Shown one piece after another: positions 34,098-45,889 of a stretch of 64,000 bases of DNA. The stretch spans positions 1,488,001-1,552,000 of the forward strand of contig CAUEEP010000939.1 of NCBI GenBank assembly GCA_958450365.1, given 5' to 3'. The position numbers and the translations under genes are program-made. Each line of letters begins with the position of its first letter. The stretch's first letter is position 1. The notes below the pieces were generated by a model that had not been told where the DNA came from, did no database searches, and saw nothing but the letters and a program-made list of their open reading frames with translations. The DNA is from Mesorhabditis belari. Its lineage: Eukaryota; Nematoda; Chromadorea; Rhabditida; Rhabditidae.

Positions 34098-34970
34098 CTA
34101 TTTACACCCAATCGCTTGGCAAAAAGTGAAAAAGACGCTATTATATGCAAAAATAAGGATAGTATTATTTAGACTAGTAATATGCAAACAGACCGGTTGA
34201 ATATTTCTGGCATTTCCTGCATTTCCGCCGGGATTCGGTGTCCTTGAGCTGCCAAACGCTGATGATGATGCAGACGATGGAGACGATAGCGACGATGGAG
34301 ATGATGATGCTGATGATGATGATGATGAGCAAAAATCTGGCCTCAACATTCTCGCGGCAACTAAAATTTGCGTTGAGTAGGCTAGTAAAAGCCAAACATA
34401 CCTCTATTTTGAGCCGATAATGCTGGACGACGGCGGGGGTTGTCGGGGGTAGGCGGCGAGGCAACCACGCTGTTCATCTAAAAGACACTTTTCATGCAAA
34501 GACATAACACGAAGAAAGTACAGCGAAAGATGCATTGTTTTACCTACGAGAAGTTAAACTTAAAAAATTCAGACATTTGAGCTATTTCCGTTATTCTTTC
34601 TGAAAGAAGTGGCAGAAATATTATTTGGAGCTCGTTGAATTTCATCGTCATCGTCCGTATCGTCGAGTGTGATATCATCGTTGCGCGGAGGACGCTTCTG
34701 AAAAAAAAAACTTTATTACTGCTAAATCAAAAACTCATTTACCTCTAAAACAGATAACATAGTAAATCTTAGAAAGGTTTCTTCCTCTTCTACTTCAAGG
34801 TCCTCGGTGAGTAATCTTTGAACATAACCAAAAACCTAAAACTTTAAAAGTGTCTGATGAGAATAATTTTTTACCTTTAATTCTTTGCGAGAAAGCGAGC
34901 GTGCAAGCGGCTTCATTCCAATCTCTTGAACGAGCTTTGCCAAGACAAATTTTGGGTCGAATAAGTCCAT
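34098..34970 (-). CDS. gei-17-derived SIM-cassette gene, novel N-terminal module
   Basis: Putative small gene whose predicted exons keep an open frame: 34970-34875, 34835-34743, 34697-34618 or on to the next donor, 34477-34402, and 34360-34098. A TTCAG acceptor 4 nt before the ATG suggests trans-splicing. The first two exons encode a ~63-residue module starting MDLFDPKFVLAKLVQEIG and ending FLRFTMLSVLE that I do not recognise and do not find in gei-17. Exon 3 is a gei-17 exon 16 copy that retains the SUMO-interacting motif (DDITLDDTDDDDE) but has lost the core of the ubiquitin-interacting motif through an internal deletion after IQRA. Exons 4-5 copy gei-17 exons 17-18, with a poly-Ser expansion. 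Expression is unproven, but absence of stops and good splice sites favour a real gene. Confidence 0.55.
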
Positions 34971-35049
34971 AAACCTGAATACAGTTGTTAAAAAGGTTTA
35001 CGGAGGTAGGCTAATTTCCGCCATTTTATTTGCGCAACAGAGTCATTTG

Positions 35050-35225
35050 AACAACAGGATTATTTGCTCAACTCACCATAACTTTCTTTTGAGTGGGTCA
35101 AACTTTATGATTTGGGTGTCATTTTGTCGATCCCAATAAGTGTAACAAAATGACACCAAAATCATAAAGATTGGCACACTTAAAAGAAAGTTATGGTGAG
35201 CGGCGGAAAAGACCCAGTTCCCCAA
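35050..35225. mobile_element. Foldback MITE, CATAACTTTCTTTTGAG family
   Basis: Inverted arms CTCACCATAACTTTCTTTTG / AAAAGAAAGTTATGGTGAG around GTCATTTTGT and ATCATAAAGATT. Same family as 2213-2400 and the two copies near 46 kb. Confidence 0.75.
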
Positions 35226-35444
35226 ATAGAATTGCGGAAATTAGCCTACCCCAGATTGTGAGATAACGAAAAGATTATGAATTTTAAAAAGTAAATTGTA
35301 AATAAAAAGTACATCCACAACATACACAAGACACAGAAAAAAACAGAAAAAAAAATCAGAATTAATGGATAAAGTGGAAAAAGCATGAAAAGCAATTTTT
35401 GCCAAATTTATTGAATTTTTTCTATCTAAGATTTTTTGAAAAAT

Positions 35445-35520
35445 TTGGTACTAATCGGATTCGAACCATAATCGTTCGTTTATGAACCCACTGCATTACC
35501 TCGACACCTTTGGCTTCCTT
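35445..35520 (-). ncRNA. tRNA-like fragment
   Basis: On the minus strand: B box TGGTTCGAATCCGATTAG and an A-box-like GTGTCGAGGTAATGCAG. Weak; no terminator close by. From 35530 to 36700 no gene is seen apart from AT-rich sequence. Confidence 0.3.
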
Positions 35521-36718
35521 TGAGTTTTCTCAAATTCGACGCTACTCAAAGAGAAGTTCAGAAATATGCCCAATTTCACAAAATGCATAATTTCAGAATT
35601 TAAGTAGCGCCTCCAAATCTAGTGATCGGGGTTGAGATTTTTTTTATATTAGACTTTTTATAATCTTGTTTTTAGAAAGAACATCTTTTCATTGCATGCA
35701 ATTCTGTCAAGCAAGTTGGGAGTGGGACAAATGCGACCTTTTTGTCCATTGGTCCCACTCCCAGCAAGTTGTTTGTGATTCAAATTTACGGATTAGCCAA
35801 AGTATCCTAGAGTCTTTGTCTGTCTTTACTCTGTCAATTTCATGCATTCGCAAAAATCAAATTCTTTTCATTCAATTTTATTTGCATATTAACAAATGAA
35901 AAACCTGAATAAAGTACACTCGTTCAACGCAGAAAAGAAAACATTATGAAAAGCAGAAAAGATTTATTGGGAAAACTCTGCATTTAAAATACAAGAGGGA
36001 AATTTTTTACACTGGGCAATGAGGAGGAAATGATGCTGTTACAAGAGTAAATTACAGTTTTCACCAAAAAAAAACAATCACATATTTCATTTCCGAACAG
36101 TTTTAGACTAAAAAGCATCATCGAATAGGGCACTTGCTTGGAAAATGAAAGGAAAAGGAGAAAAAAAATGAGATTAAAATTTAGAAGTCATCAAGAAAAA
36201 AAAATCACGAAAAGAAGGCTAGTTTCTAAAATGATAAATGATAATGATACAAAGATCTAGAGCTTTACAAGATGAATCAAATGATACGGAACTTGCAAAA
36301 GCCTGAAAAGATGTTTGAATTTGGCTCGAAAAGCCATGAAATTCAAGGTAATTCTAGGATTCTCTATACAGTTCATCAAGTTCTAAAGCTTCAAAATTAT
36401 GTAGTTCATAGTAAAAAGTGTATAAAAATCGGTAAAAGAACAAATCAAAGCAAGTCATTTCAGAAGTTTGAAAGGATTTAAAGACCAAAACCGATCAAGA
36501 TTTACATTTCCGATCAACCGAACACGGTTTGACTCATTCGAAATCTCGTAAAAGAGCTAGGCAACCATGAAAAGATCAATTCGAAAGTTGTGTAAGATTT
36601 GAATGCCTAAAAACTATCAAAATACTACTAGCGCGCTAAACTCTCATGTGTTGCCGGGGCGAGCATCGTTTTACTCGTATGCAATGGTAGGAGAAGTGCA
36701 GCTCTCCTCGTCGTGCGC

Positions 36719-39700
36719 TTAGGCAGCTCCCCTTGTCGCATCACCTCGCCCCAAAGCTGTGCCATTTTGTTGAATAATCTTCTCTCCTTTGTATCCATTT
36801 GGTTTCTGAGCCATCAACATTTCTTTTTCTCGTGGTGAAGTAAACCTAAAATTTCTTTATCAATCCGTCAAAAACTTTATTCAAAAATGAGGAATCACCG
36901 GAGATCTCCAAAAAACCCTAGGAAATTTCAAAACGAGCCAAACTAGCTAGCAATCTTACCTAGCGTTTCAGATGGAGTCTAAAAATATTTGAGCTGATAA
37001 GTTTTAAAGCTTTGATACAAACCTGGCCCAAGGATTCGGCAAGTCTCGTTCCTCTGCCGCTTTCTTGGATTTTTGACGCTCGGCTCGACAAGATCGTCTG
37101 GAAATGGTTAAGTTTTTGTTAAGCTTACTTAGATACTGTTTTTATCTGCTTAAGCCCATTTTAAAGATTTAAAAATACAACATACCGACACCAGTTTATT
37201 ATACATCAGACAAGATATTATAACAGATACTGTTACTTTTCCCCGCCTCACTCACTACTATCAGTTTATCTTGTTCTGGCATATCCGAATTGAATCAGAT
37301 CGGATCAGCTTTGGAATGAATCAGATCCGATCAGATCCGATCAGATCCGATCAGATTCGATTCGATTCGATCAGATTTGAAATGAATAAGATCCAAATCG
37401 AATCAGATCAAATCCAATCCGAATTGAATCCGATACGATCAGATCCGATTTGAATCAGAACCGGTTCGAAAACCTGTTGCAAAAAAGAACTCAAATAAAA
37501 TCTTTACGATATTCACTCACCTCTCATAAAACATCAAGTAAGCGTTCTCCGATCGCTTTGTTGGATTCGTGTTTTGTGAAACAAAAGTGTCATCGAAAGT
37601 CCTCCAAATGCCGTCTGTTGGGTTTTTCACTGTGGCAGTGTAGTGGCCAGACCAAACGCAAACTCCTGAAATAATTGTGAAATACAAATATTGATTGAGA
37701 AAAGTTTGAAGTTCAATAAAGTTGAGATTTTTTTCTTTTCACACCTGTGTGATTGACGACGGCAAAGAGATCATAAATATTGTCATCGGGGAAAGAATGG
37801 GACACCGTTGCTTGCATTTCTCTGAAAAGTTGAACTTATTTTCAACCTTGATTAGAAAATGCTACTGAAAACCAACATGTTTTACAAAAAATTTTACAGA
37901 AAACTAACTTGTTGGACTTTTCCCCAATAATGCTGTCCAGTTTGCCATTCTGCGGATTCGACGGTGAGACAAACGGAGACATATCCAGCCCCTCAATCGG
38001 GAATTTCACCGAAACGTCCACTTTAATTGGTTCAGTGATCTAGAAAGCTGAGGTTTATTTGAGATTTTCTGATTTCTCACTTCATTCTGGCTGTGTCTGA
38101 ATCGTTTCAGGTGGAGAATCAAGATTTGTGGGCAAGAGTTGAACTTGAGTTGTTTGTTGGCTTTTCTTCCCGAACATCGCTCACAACGCCACTCAAGCAT
38201 TTCTTCAGAGGTGTAGGCCTAGAATTAGACATGACTATTGGCTGGATAAATCTTTCTTTTTCCCGTCAAAGTATCGCAAAATCCCCTAAGCTTACATTCA
38301 AACATGATTGCAGTGTCAACTCGTACGGAGCGTTGTCTTTTGCCAAACAATCGGCACTTCGATGGTTGATGATTCGATCAAGATCCACTCGAATTAGAGA
38401 TCTAAAAGTTTGCAATAGATTCTAAGTGTCTTTAAATCTTTCAAATCTCTTTCTCATACCTGTTGAGTTGTGGGAATTCGACGGCTATCCGAATAAAGTT
38501 TGGCAATTTCGGGTGATCTTGATTGTTGTGTTGAATGCACTGATCGACATCCTAAAAATTGAATTTATTTGAAAATCGAATTTTAGAAATGTTTACAAAA
38601 TATTCTTTGAAAGCCTCACTTGTGTCAACAACGGCATCGACGCAGTCGGGTCCAAATCAGCGCTCGGGTTGCAGGTGTCAATCTGAAAGAGACAGTTGTA
38701 ACAACGGTGAAATTTACGAGATAAACTTACCAAAGCCAATTTGTATTGTCCGACGGGCAACGATTCCAACACTTTTGGATCCACTGATTGTCTCGCCGCT
38801 TGGAAAAGTTTCCGCGATAAAGTATCATAGTCCCACTGCCGCGAGACGGTCAACACAAATGGATCGGTTTCTCTAAAAAGCGGGGAAATTTATGTGAAAT
38901 ATTTATTCACACGAATAATGTGGTACAAAGCGTAAGATACAGGGCTTTTAACCAGTTGGCCATGGCGTCAAATCAAAGCTAATAATAAGAAAAAGAGTTA
39001 GGAGACTGTTCTACCGTTTGTGTTTTTTTTGTGTGTTAGCTAGGATGCTAATATGTTCTTGTCAAATCTATACAGTCGAACTTCTTTATAACGACATCGA
39101 AGGGACCAAAAATTTCTATATAGCGATTCTCAAACGCGCCCCACATTTTCTGCGTAGTTGCCCTGTGCCGGCAACGATCGCATCTAATTGGGCAGCTACG
39201 CAGAAATTAGGGGCACCACTTAGAATTTCAAAATCTTTATATTATAGAGAAGAAGATCGTTATAGAGAAGTTCGACTGTACCTGTATGTTGGTTGGTTCA
39301 GTGTTTTAATTGCAGACTAATCATGTCAATCGATCACACTACCAACCTTTTCACTTGTGGCCCATTCTTGACGGTGATCACAAAGACAACATTCACTGTT
39401 TGATCATCGTAAGTGTCAATGGTTGGCTGTAGCTCGATCGCGTAAGCTTCTCGGGTTGACATTGTTGCTATCTAAAAATATATAAATACTCAAAAATACA
39501 TAAAATTCAAAAGACCATTCAAGTTGTAAGTCTTTCAAAACAAACCTGGCACACTTCCGGGGTGTTATTTTGGAAACCTTTCGGCGATAGTTGTAGGACC
39601 AAAATCTGAAACAAAATTCACTTAAACGGTAATAATGGCTGTTTTCTAACAATTACGGTAAATTTTCTTGAGCTTACCCGACTCAACGGGAGTTTTGTCT

Positions 39701-41164
39701 CCTCAGCTAGATACGATTTCAAGTCAGAGATCGCTTCTTTCGCATCGACGGGAATTCCATATTTTGTCATTAAGAATTGCCCCGGTTTGACGAAAAAGAT
39801 AAAAAGCAATCGTTTTTGATTGATGCTGAAATTGAAGTTATTCAACGAACTTATTTAGATAGGTTTTTGAGTTATTTTTCGGCAAACTCTTTCATAATTC
39901 AAAAATTTCAAATATCTGCCTCAGAATGAAAGCTCAAAATAAGAAAGATCTACTCTTATAGCGGTGAAGACTTCACCAATTTTTTTGCCAAACTTGTGTA
40001 CCTACCCAGTAATTAGCTAGCACTAATTTTTTAATGTAAAACTAATCCCTCAATTCCACAACAATCTCTTCCCCCTAACAACTCACTGATGCGGAATCGG
40101 CAACGACACGTACATGTAGGGCTCGAAGTTGAACTTTTGAAAGTGGCACGATTGGCAAACGATTGAGGATCTGAGGTTGAGGTTTTAAATAATATATTGA
40201 ACAAGATCAATACAATGATAAATCCATAGTCTATCGTTAGACTAATATAACTTGGCAGTCTTGTATCGATAAAATCGTTATTCTTCCAAAAAACTCTGGA
40301 GCAATTGTTAGTACTTGATTCATTGGGGTGTACAAAAAAACTGGTATCAAATCATAGAAAATCCATTTTATTAGCTCAACTACAGTATGTCAACAAAAAA
40401 ATGCACCTCAACTGCCCCTCGAAGAGATTTGTAATCACCGAATCATGTGCCAGCCTTCTCTCAGCCAATGCTTCATCAGGAGAGAAATTTTCGCCGTTTT
40501 TCTGGAAAATCTCTTGTTAATAACTTTTTATGACCTAATTTGAAACAAATTTCAAATAAAATTCAAACATTTCAAACCCAAAGCCAACCGAATAATTGCA
40601 GTTATCATCTTTTTTCGCCAAATTCAAATCCTCATGCACTTTGTCTAACAACCAATTCAGAAATTCTTGAGCATCCTAAAAATAACCTTTGAATTTTGTT
40701 CATTTAGCCATACTTATTCATCTAAAATGCACCTGTTGCTTGTAAGTCTTGTAATCTGGTGAATAGTCGCCAACAACTGCTCGAAAGTCCCTCGCATCTT
40801 GCTTCAAGCATTTGTTATTGTAGAGTTTGTTGACCAATGTGGCAAACGCTTCTGTCACAGCTCCATTGCTACCGTGAAGTTGCGAGTTCAGCTCTTGTTC
40901 GCGAGTTCGGTCCTGAAAGTTGAATTTTCACAATTTGATCGAATCAAAAAGATCTAGGCTTACATTTGTGCAGTTTCGACTTCTTGAGTCAGTTCACCTT
41001 AAGATCAAAAACCTAATCAATTGCTTTACCTGCATTGTTTTCGTGTGCTCTGAATTGAGAAAGAAATTCGCGAGACTCTCAGAGGCGGCCAACGCTTGAA
41101 CAACGGCATTCATGTAGCAAGTGTTGCCCAAATTCGGTAAACCCAGCTGAAAGGGTGGGGGCAT
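36719..41164 (-). CDS. Ubiquitin-specific protease (USP, C19 family) with internal ubiquitin-like insert
   Basis: Deubiquitinase of about 669 aa in 18 exons, first 41164-41030, last 36845-36719, with consistent phases. The Cys box GLPNLGNTCYMNAVVQAL puts the nucleophile at Cys16. Next come DAQEFLNWLLD, the CQSC and CERC halves of the zinc ribbon, QILILHLKRFR, FPIEGLDMSPFV and the His box WSGHYTATVKN near residue 562, then the WRTFDD motif. Between the zinc-ribbon halves an insert of about 190 residues (exons 39825-38620) includes a ubiquitin-like stretch (KYGIPVDAKEAISDLKSYL), as in the USP4/15 and USP31/43 groups. A TTCTAG acceptor directly before the ATG points to trans-splicing; there is no N-terminal extension. 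A GT..AG-bounded 19-nt segment at 36978-36960 would add a stop (LHLKR then TAG) if included. The gene sits between the two gei-17-cassette blocks. I cannot assign an orthologue. Confidence 0.92.
39071..39280. mobile_element. MITE with TACAGTCGAACTTC ends
   Basis: 210 bp with 24-bp near-perfect terminal inverted repeats (CAGTCGAACTTCTTTATAAC / GTTATAGAGAAGTTCGACTG) and flanking TA. The CAGTCGAACTTCTNTATAACG end is typical of pogo/Tigger-like MITEs. It lies in an intron of the USP gene. An inner palindrome contains GGGCAGCTACGCAGAAATT. Confidence 0.85.
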
Positions 41165-41218
41165 CTAGAAATGAGAATTTGAAGAGGAAAACCGCAACTT
41201 TCAACTAACAATCAAGTT

Positions 41219-41474
41219 ATTAGATTGTAAACTAAATAACCGGACTCTTTGGAAAAAGGGGGCTTTAAAGTCGTCGATTTTCGCCAATTTTACCTACTCG
41301 CCTTTGCGCTCCCGAAAACCCCAAAAATGAAAGCTTTTCGAAATTGCCAACAACCATTTTGCAGAGAAAGTATAGATTTTCCAATGGTGCAAACCGTACT
41401 TCATTTGGTGCATTCAACATTTGTAAAACCAGTAAAAAAGGGAAAAATTCCGGTTCTTTAGTTGATAACCTAAT
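41219..41474. mobile_element. Mariner-end MITE upstream of the USP gene
   Basis: About 255 bp with inverted ends TTAGATTGTAAACTAAATAACC and TTAGGTTATCAACTAAAGAACC (approximate complements), starting TTAG like mariner. The right interior resembles the mariner fragments at 51.4 and 61.6 kb (ACCGTACTTCATTTGGTGCA). An internal frame of 70 codons has no mariner transposase signature. Confidence 0.65.
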
Positions 41475-42059
41475 AATTGATGGGCATCTTTAACGTAATC
41501 TTCGTTGATACTTTGTAGCAAAGTTAGGCTCATTACATAGGCTTACTTTTGAGCTATGACCATTGCAGAAGTCAATTTGAGTCTTCCCAGTTTATGGAGT
41601 CGATACTGGATTGCAGATTTGGAATTTTAGATGCTAATTGTAGGAAGGTCTTATGTTTGGTTATAAAAAGCTTCGAAAGCCAATAAATAAAGCTTTGAAA
41701 ATTTCAATACTTTCCAAAATTTATTCAAAAAGTCGATGTTGCTCTAAAAGGGTCAGAATAAGAAGATTTTGCTTGAAATTTTTGTGTCGCAAGATTTTCG
41801 GGGTCTAGAAATGGTGCAAACCGTTTTTCTTGAAAATGAGTTTTAGGCAAGTTATGGCATTCAGTCATTCAAGCTAAAAAAAGGCTTTTTATTAACGTTT
41901 CTCGAAAACCAGGGGCCTTCAGGAAAAGTTATTTACAGCATCGAATTCCGGGTAAAAAAACTGCACAAGATAGGCTAGGTCCGGTTTCGAAAATCGGTGG
42001 TAAGTTGAAACAGTTTCCTAGTAAGAGCTTAATCGATAAAATGCTAAAACTTTAACTTA

Positions 42060-45000
42060 TCTAAACCCGATCGCTTGGCAAAAAGTGAAAAAGACGCCAT
42101 TATATGAAAAAATAACAATCGTATCATTTAGCCAGTAATATACAAACAGACCGGTTGAATGTTTCCGGCGTTTGCTGTATTTTCTCCAGGATTCGGTGTG
42201 CTTGAGCTGCCAATCGCTGATGATGATGCAGAAGCATTCGAATCTGGCCTCCAAGTTCCCGCGGCAACTAAAAATTTGCGCTGAATAGGCCAGTAAAAAC
42301 CAAACGTACCTCCATTTGCTGCCGATAATGCTAGACCGCGGCGGGGGTTGTCGGGAGTAGGCGCCGAGGCAACCACTCTGCCCATCTAAAAGACAATTCT
42401 CATCCAAAAACACAACACGAAAAAAATACAGCAAAAGGTGCATTGTTTTACCTACGAGAAGTTAAACTTAAAAAACTCAGACCTCACTCTCATTTGAGCT
42501 ATTTCCGTTATTCTTTCTGGCAGGAGTGGTAGTAATATTATTTGGTGCAGTCACGTCAGAAGTAGAGGGTTGTGCAGCTGGAGAAGTAAGAATGGTGGTG
42601 GAACCAACTCCCTTATTGGCACTCTCCGTTGATGCATTCAGCTCCTTTTTCCTGGTTGCCTCGACAAGTGAAGCTTCGGTAGCTCGTCGAATTTCATCGT
42701 CATCGTACGATTCATCGATGCGTGGAGAACACTTCTGAAACATCAAAATCAAAAACAAATCCGTCAAATCACCGTCAAATCAAAAACTTTCTTAAAAATA
42801 GGTGGTAAACAAAAATCGTGCTCATCGATAAAATGTTATACTTTTAACAACAATATTGCAAAACAACCGAGTGACTTATTCACAATCTATCAGGTGTAAG
42901 TAGAGAAATGAATAGAATAAAGCCAGTAAACCAAAGGTTCTAAAAATTTACTCTATTTACACCCAATCGCTTGGTAAAAAGTGAAAAAGACGCTATTCTA
43001 TGAAGAAAAGAAGAATAGTATTATTTAGCCAGTAATATACAAACAGACCGGTTGAATATTTCTGGCTTTTGCTGCATTCGATGTGCTTGAGTTGCCAACC
43101 GCTGATGATGATACAAAAGCCTTCCAATCTGGCCTCCTAGGTTTCGCGGCAACTAAAAATTTCCGTTGAATAGGTTAGTAAATACCAAACGTACCTCCAT
43201 TTTGAGCCGATAATGCTGGACGGCGGCGGCGGTTGTCGGGGGTAGGCGGCGAGGCAACCACTCTGTCCATCTAAAAGAAAAGTCTCATTCAAAAACACAA
43301 CACAAAACAGTACAGCGAAAGCTGCATTGTTTTACCAACGAGAAGTTAAAATTGAAAAATTCAGACCTTACTAGCATTTGAGCTATTTCTGTTATTCTTT
43401 CTGACAGGAGTGGTAGAAATATTATTTGGTGCAGTCAGCTCAGAAGTTGAGGGTTGTGCAGCCGGAGAAGTAGGAATGGTGGTGGAACCAACTCCTTTAT
43501 TGGCACTCTCCGTTGATGCATTCAGTTCCTTTTTCCTGGTTGCCTCGACAAGTGAAGCTTCGGTAGCTCGTCGAATTTCATCGTCATCGTACGAATCATC
43601 GTTGCGTGAAGAACACTTCTGAAACAAAACTATCTCACCGTCAAATCAAAAAAATTCCATCACTTTCATGCTATGCACGGTTTTTTCGCAAAGCTTGATT
43701 GATATAGTACATAAATTTTACGATCTTCATAAAAATCGGTAAACAAAAATCGTGCTCTAAGGGCTCAATCAATAAAATGCTTTACTTTAAACAACAATAT
43801 TGCAAAACAACCGAGTGACTTATTCAAAATCTATCAGGTGTAAGTAGAGAAATGAATAGAATAAAGCCAGTAAACCAAAGGTTCTAAAAATTTACTCTAT
43901 TTACACCCCATCGCTTGGTAAAAAGTGAAAAAGACCCTAACAATTTATTATATGCAAAAATAAGGATAGTTTTATTTAGCCAGTAATATACAAACAAACC
44001 GATTGAATATTTCTGGCCTTTGCTGCATTTGACGTGCTTGAGTTGCCAACCGCTGATGATGATGCAGAAGCATTCCAAACTGGTCTCCTAGTTCTTGCGG
44101 CAGCTAAAAATTTGCGTTGAGTAGGCTAGTAAAAGCCAAACATACCTCTTTGTTGAGCCGCTAATGCTAGACCGCGGCGGGGGTTGTCGGGAGTAGGCGG
44201 TGAGGCAACCACTCTGTCCATCTAAAAGACAATTCTCATCCAAAAACACAACACGAAAAAAATACAGCGAAAGGTGCATTGTTTTACCTACGAGAAGTTA
44301 AACTTAAAAAAACTCAGACCTCACTCTCATTTGAGCGGCGGGGGTCGACGGGGGTAGGTAGCGAGGCAACCACTGTGTTCATCTAAAAGAAAAGTCTCAT
44401 TCAAAAACACAAAACAAAAAAGTACAGCAAAAGATGTTCCTGGTTGCTTGTTCCTGGTTGTCTCGGCCAGTGAAGCTTCGATAGCTCGTTGAAATCCATC
44501 GTCTTCGTCCGGACCAAACGTGCCCCCATTTTGAGCTGATAATCCTGGGCAGCGGCGGCGGTTGTCAGGGGTAGGCGGCGAGGCAACCACTCTGTCCATC
44601 TAAAAGCAAAGCCTAAAAGCAAGAAAAAACACAACACGAAAAAATACAGCGGAAGGTGAATTGTTTTACCTACGAGCAGTTAAACTTAAAAAACTCAGAC
44701 CTCAATCTCATTGGAGCTATTTCCGTTATTCTTTCTGACAGGAGTGGTAGAAATATTATTTGGAGCTCGTTGAATTTCATCGTCATCGTATGAATCGTCG
44801 TTGCGCGGAGGACGCCTCTGAAAAAAAAACTTTAATACTGTTAAATCAAAAACTCATTCACCTCTAAAACAGATAACATAGTAAATCTTAGAAAGGTTTC
44901 TTCCTCTTCTACTTCAAGGTCCTCGGTGAGTAATCTTTGAACATAACCAAAAACCTGAAACTTTAAAACTTTAACAGTGTTTGATGAGAGTAATTTTTTA

Positions 45001-45097
45001 CCTTTAATTCTTTGCGAGAAAGCGGGCGTGTAAGCGGCTTCGTTCCAATTTCTTGAACAAGCTTTGCCAGGACAAATCTTGGGTCGAATAAGTTCAT
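42060..45097 (-). CDS. gei-17-derived multi-UIM cassette locus, possibly pseudogene
   Basis: Minus-strand order: two exons for the novel N-terminal module (45097-45002, 44954-44862; starts MNLFDPRFVLAKLV); an exon-16 copy with both SIM and UIM core lost (44817-44701); a fused exon-17/exon-16 copy with an intact UIM, DDGFQRAIEASLAE (44599-about 44430); tail exons near 44221-43990; a UIM exon 43618-43367; tail exons 43270-43030; a UIM exon 42734-42484; tail exons 42385-42130. Both long UIM exons read DDDEIRRATEASLVEATRK, a full UIM consensus, but their SIM (IITLDD) is replaced by SY. Splice acceptors and GTCTGA or GTACG donors recur in every unit, so the units could splice into one multi-UIM protein, or be alternative ends. 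The start acceptor is weakened (TTCAAG), which argues for decay. It cannot be decided without RNA. Confidence 0.45.
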
Positions 45098-45146
45098 AAA
45101 CCTTGAATACAGTTGTTAAAAAGGTTTACGGAGGTAGGCTAATTTC

Positions 45147-45874
45147 GACCAAATTCAAGTTTATGGGATTTTCCTAAAACAGCGTTTTCTTCACTTAAAA
45201 GCCTTCCAACACTGAGTTTAACCCAAATAAGCAAGAAAAAAGTCGGAAAAGGTTTTTCGCTGAGTTTTGGGCATTTTTTAAAATGCCATATACTTGAGTG
45301 CATAGATGTGAGGTTTATGGGACTAGGCTTAGTGTTAGGCTTCGACTTTCGACTAAAACGAACTTCGGCCAAAACACTGTTAGGCTTAGCGTTTTGGTGG
45401 TGCTTATTATTACCATATTTCAAAAATGTACATTTTTTGAAAAAAGAAAATATTTATTTTCTTCCAAGTTTCCAAAAGATGTCCGATTTTCTTCGATTAG
45501 CTGACATTCATGAGTGATTTTCCACAAATCAATGGCTAAACGAACTTCGGATTCATGGCTTGATTTTGGGTGATTTGGGTGATCGAGAATTGTTGATGTT
45601 GATGAAAACTATCACCGGATCATCATTTTGTAAAAACTGTTAGTTGTTTTGAGATTTAGATTTAGAAACTAGATTTTGAGAGTTCCCTAAACTTCGCATC
45701 TACGTAGAAGTATGGGGGAATTTTGAAAAAATGCTCGAAACTCAGCGAAAAACCTTTTCCGACTTTTTTTATTGCTTATTTGGGCTAAACTCAGTGTCGA
45801 AAGGCTTTTAGTCAAAGAAAAATGAAACTTCTACTTCTACTGTTTTGAGAAAATCCCATAAACTGAATTTTGCC
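45147..45874. mobile_element. Non-autonomous DNA transposon with 8-bp target duplication (hAT-like)
   Basis: 728-bp element with inverted ends GACCAAATTCAAGTTTATGG and its near-complement, flanked by direct 8-bp repeats CTAATTTC (45139-45146 and 45875-45882). The paralogous block at about 35000-35030 has the uninterrupted site GGCTAATTTCCGCC, proving insertion after the block duplication. The arms are long (GAAAAACCTTTTCCGACTTTT near both ends). Small internal frames show no transposase. Confidence 0.85.
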
Positions 45875-45889
45875 CTAATTTCCGCCATT

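Noticed and set aside
45298..45517. Small frames inside the 728-bp element as a transposase
   Set aside because: Too short, no catalytic motif, two overlapping frames; the element is non-autonomous.
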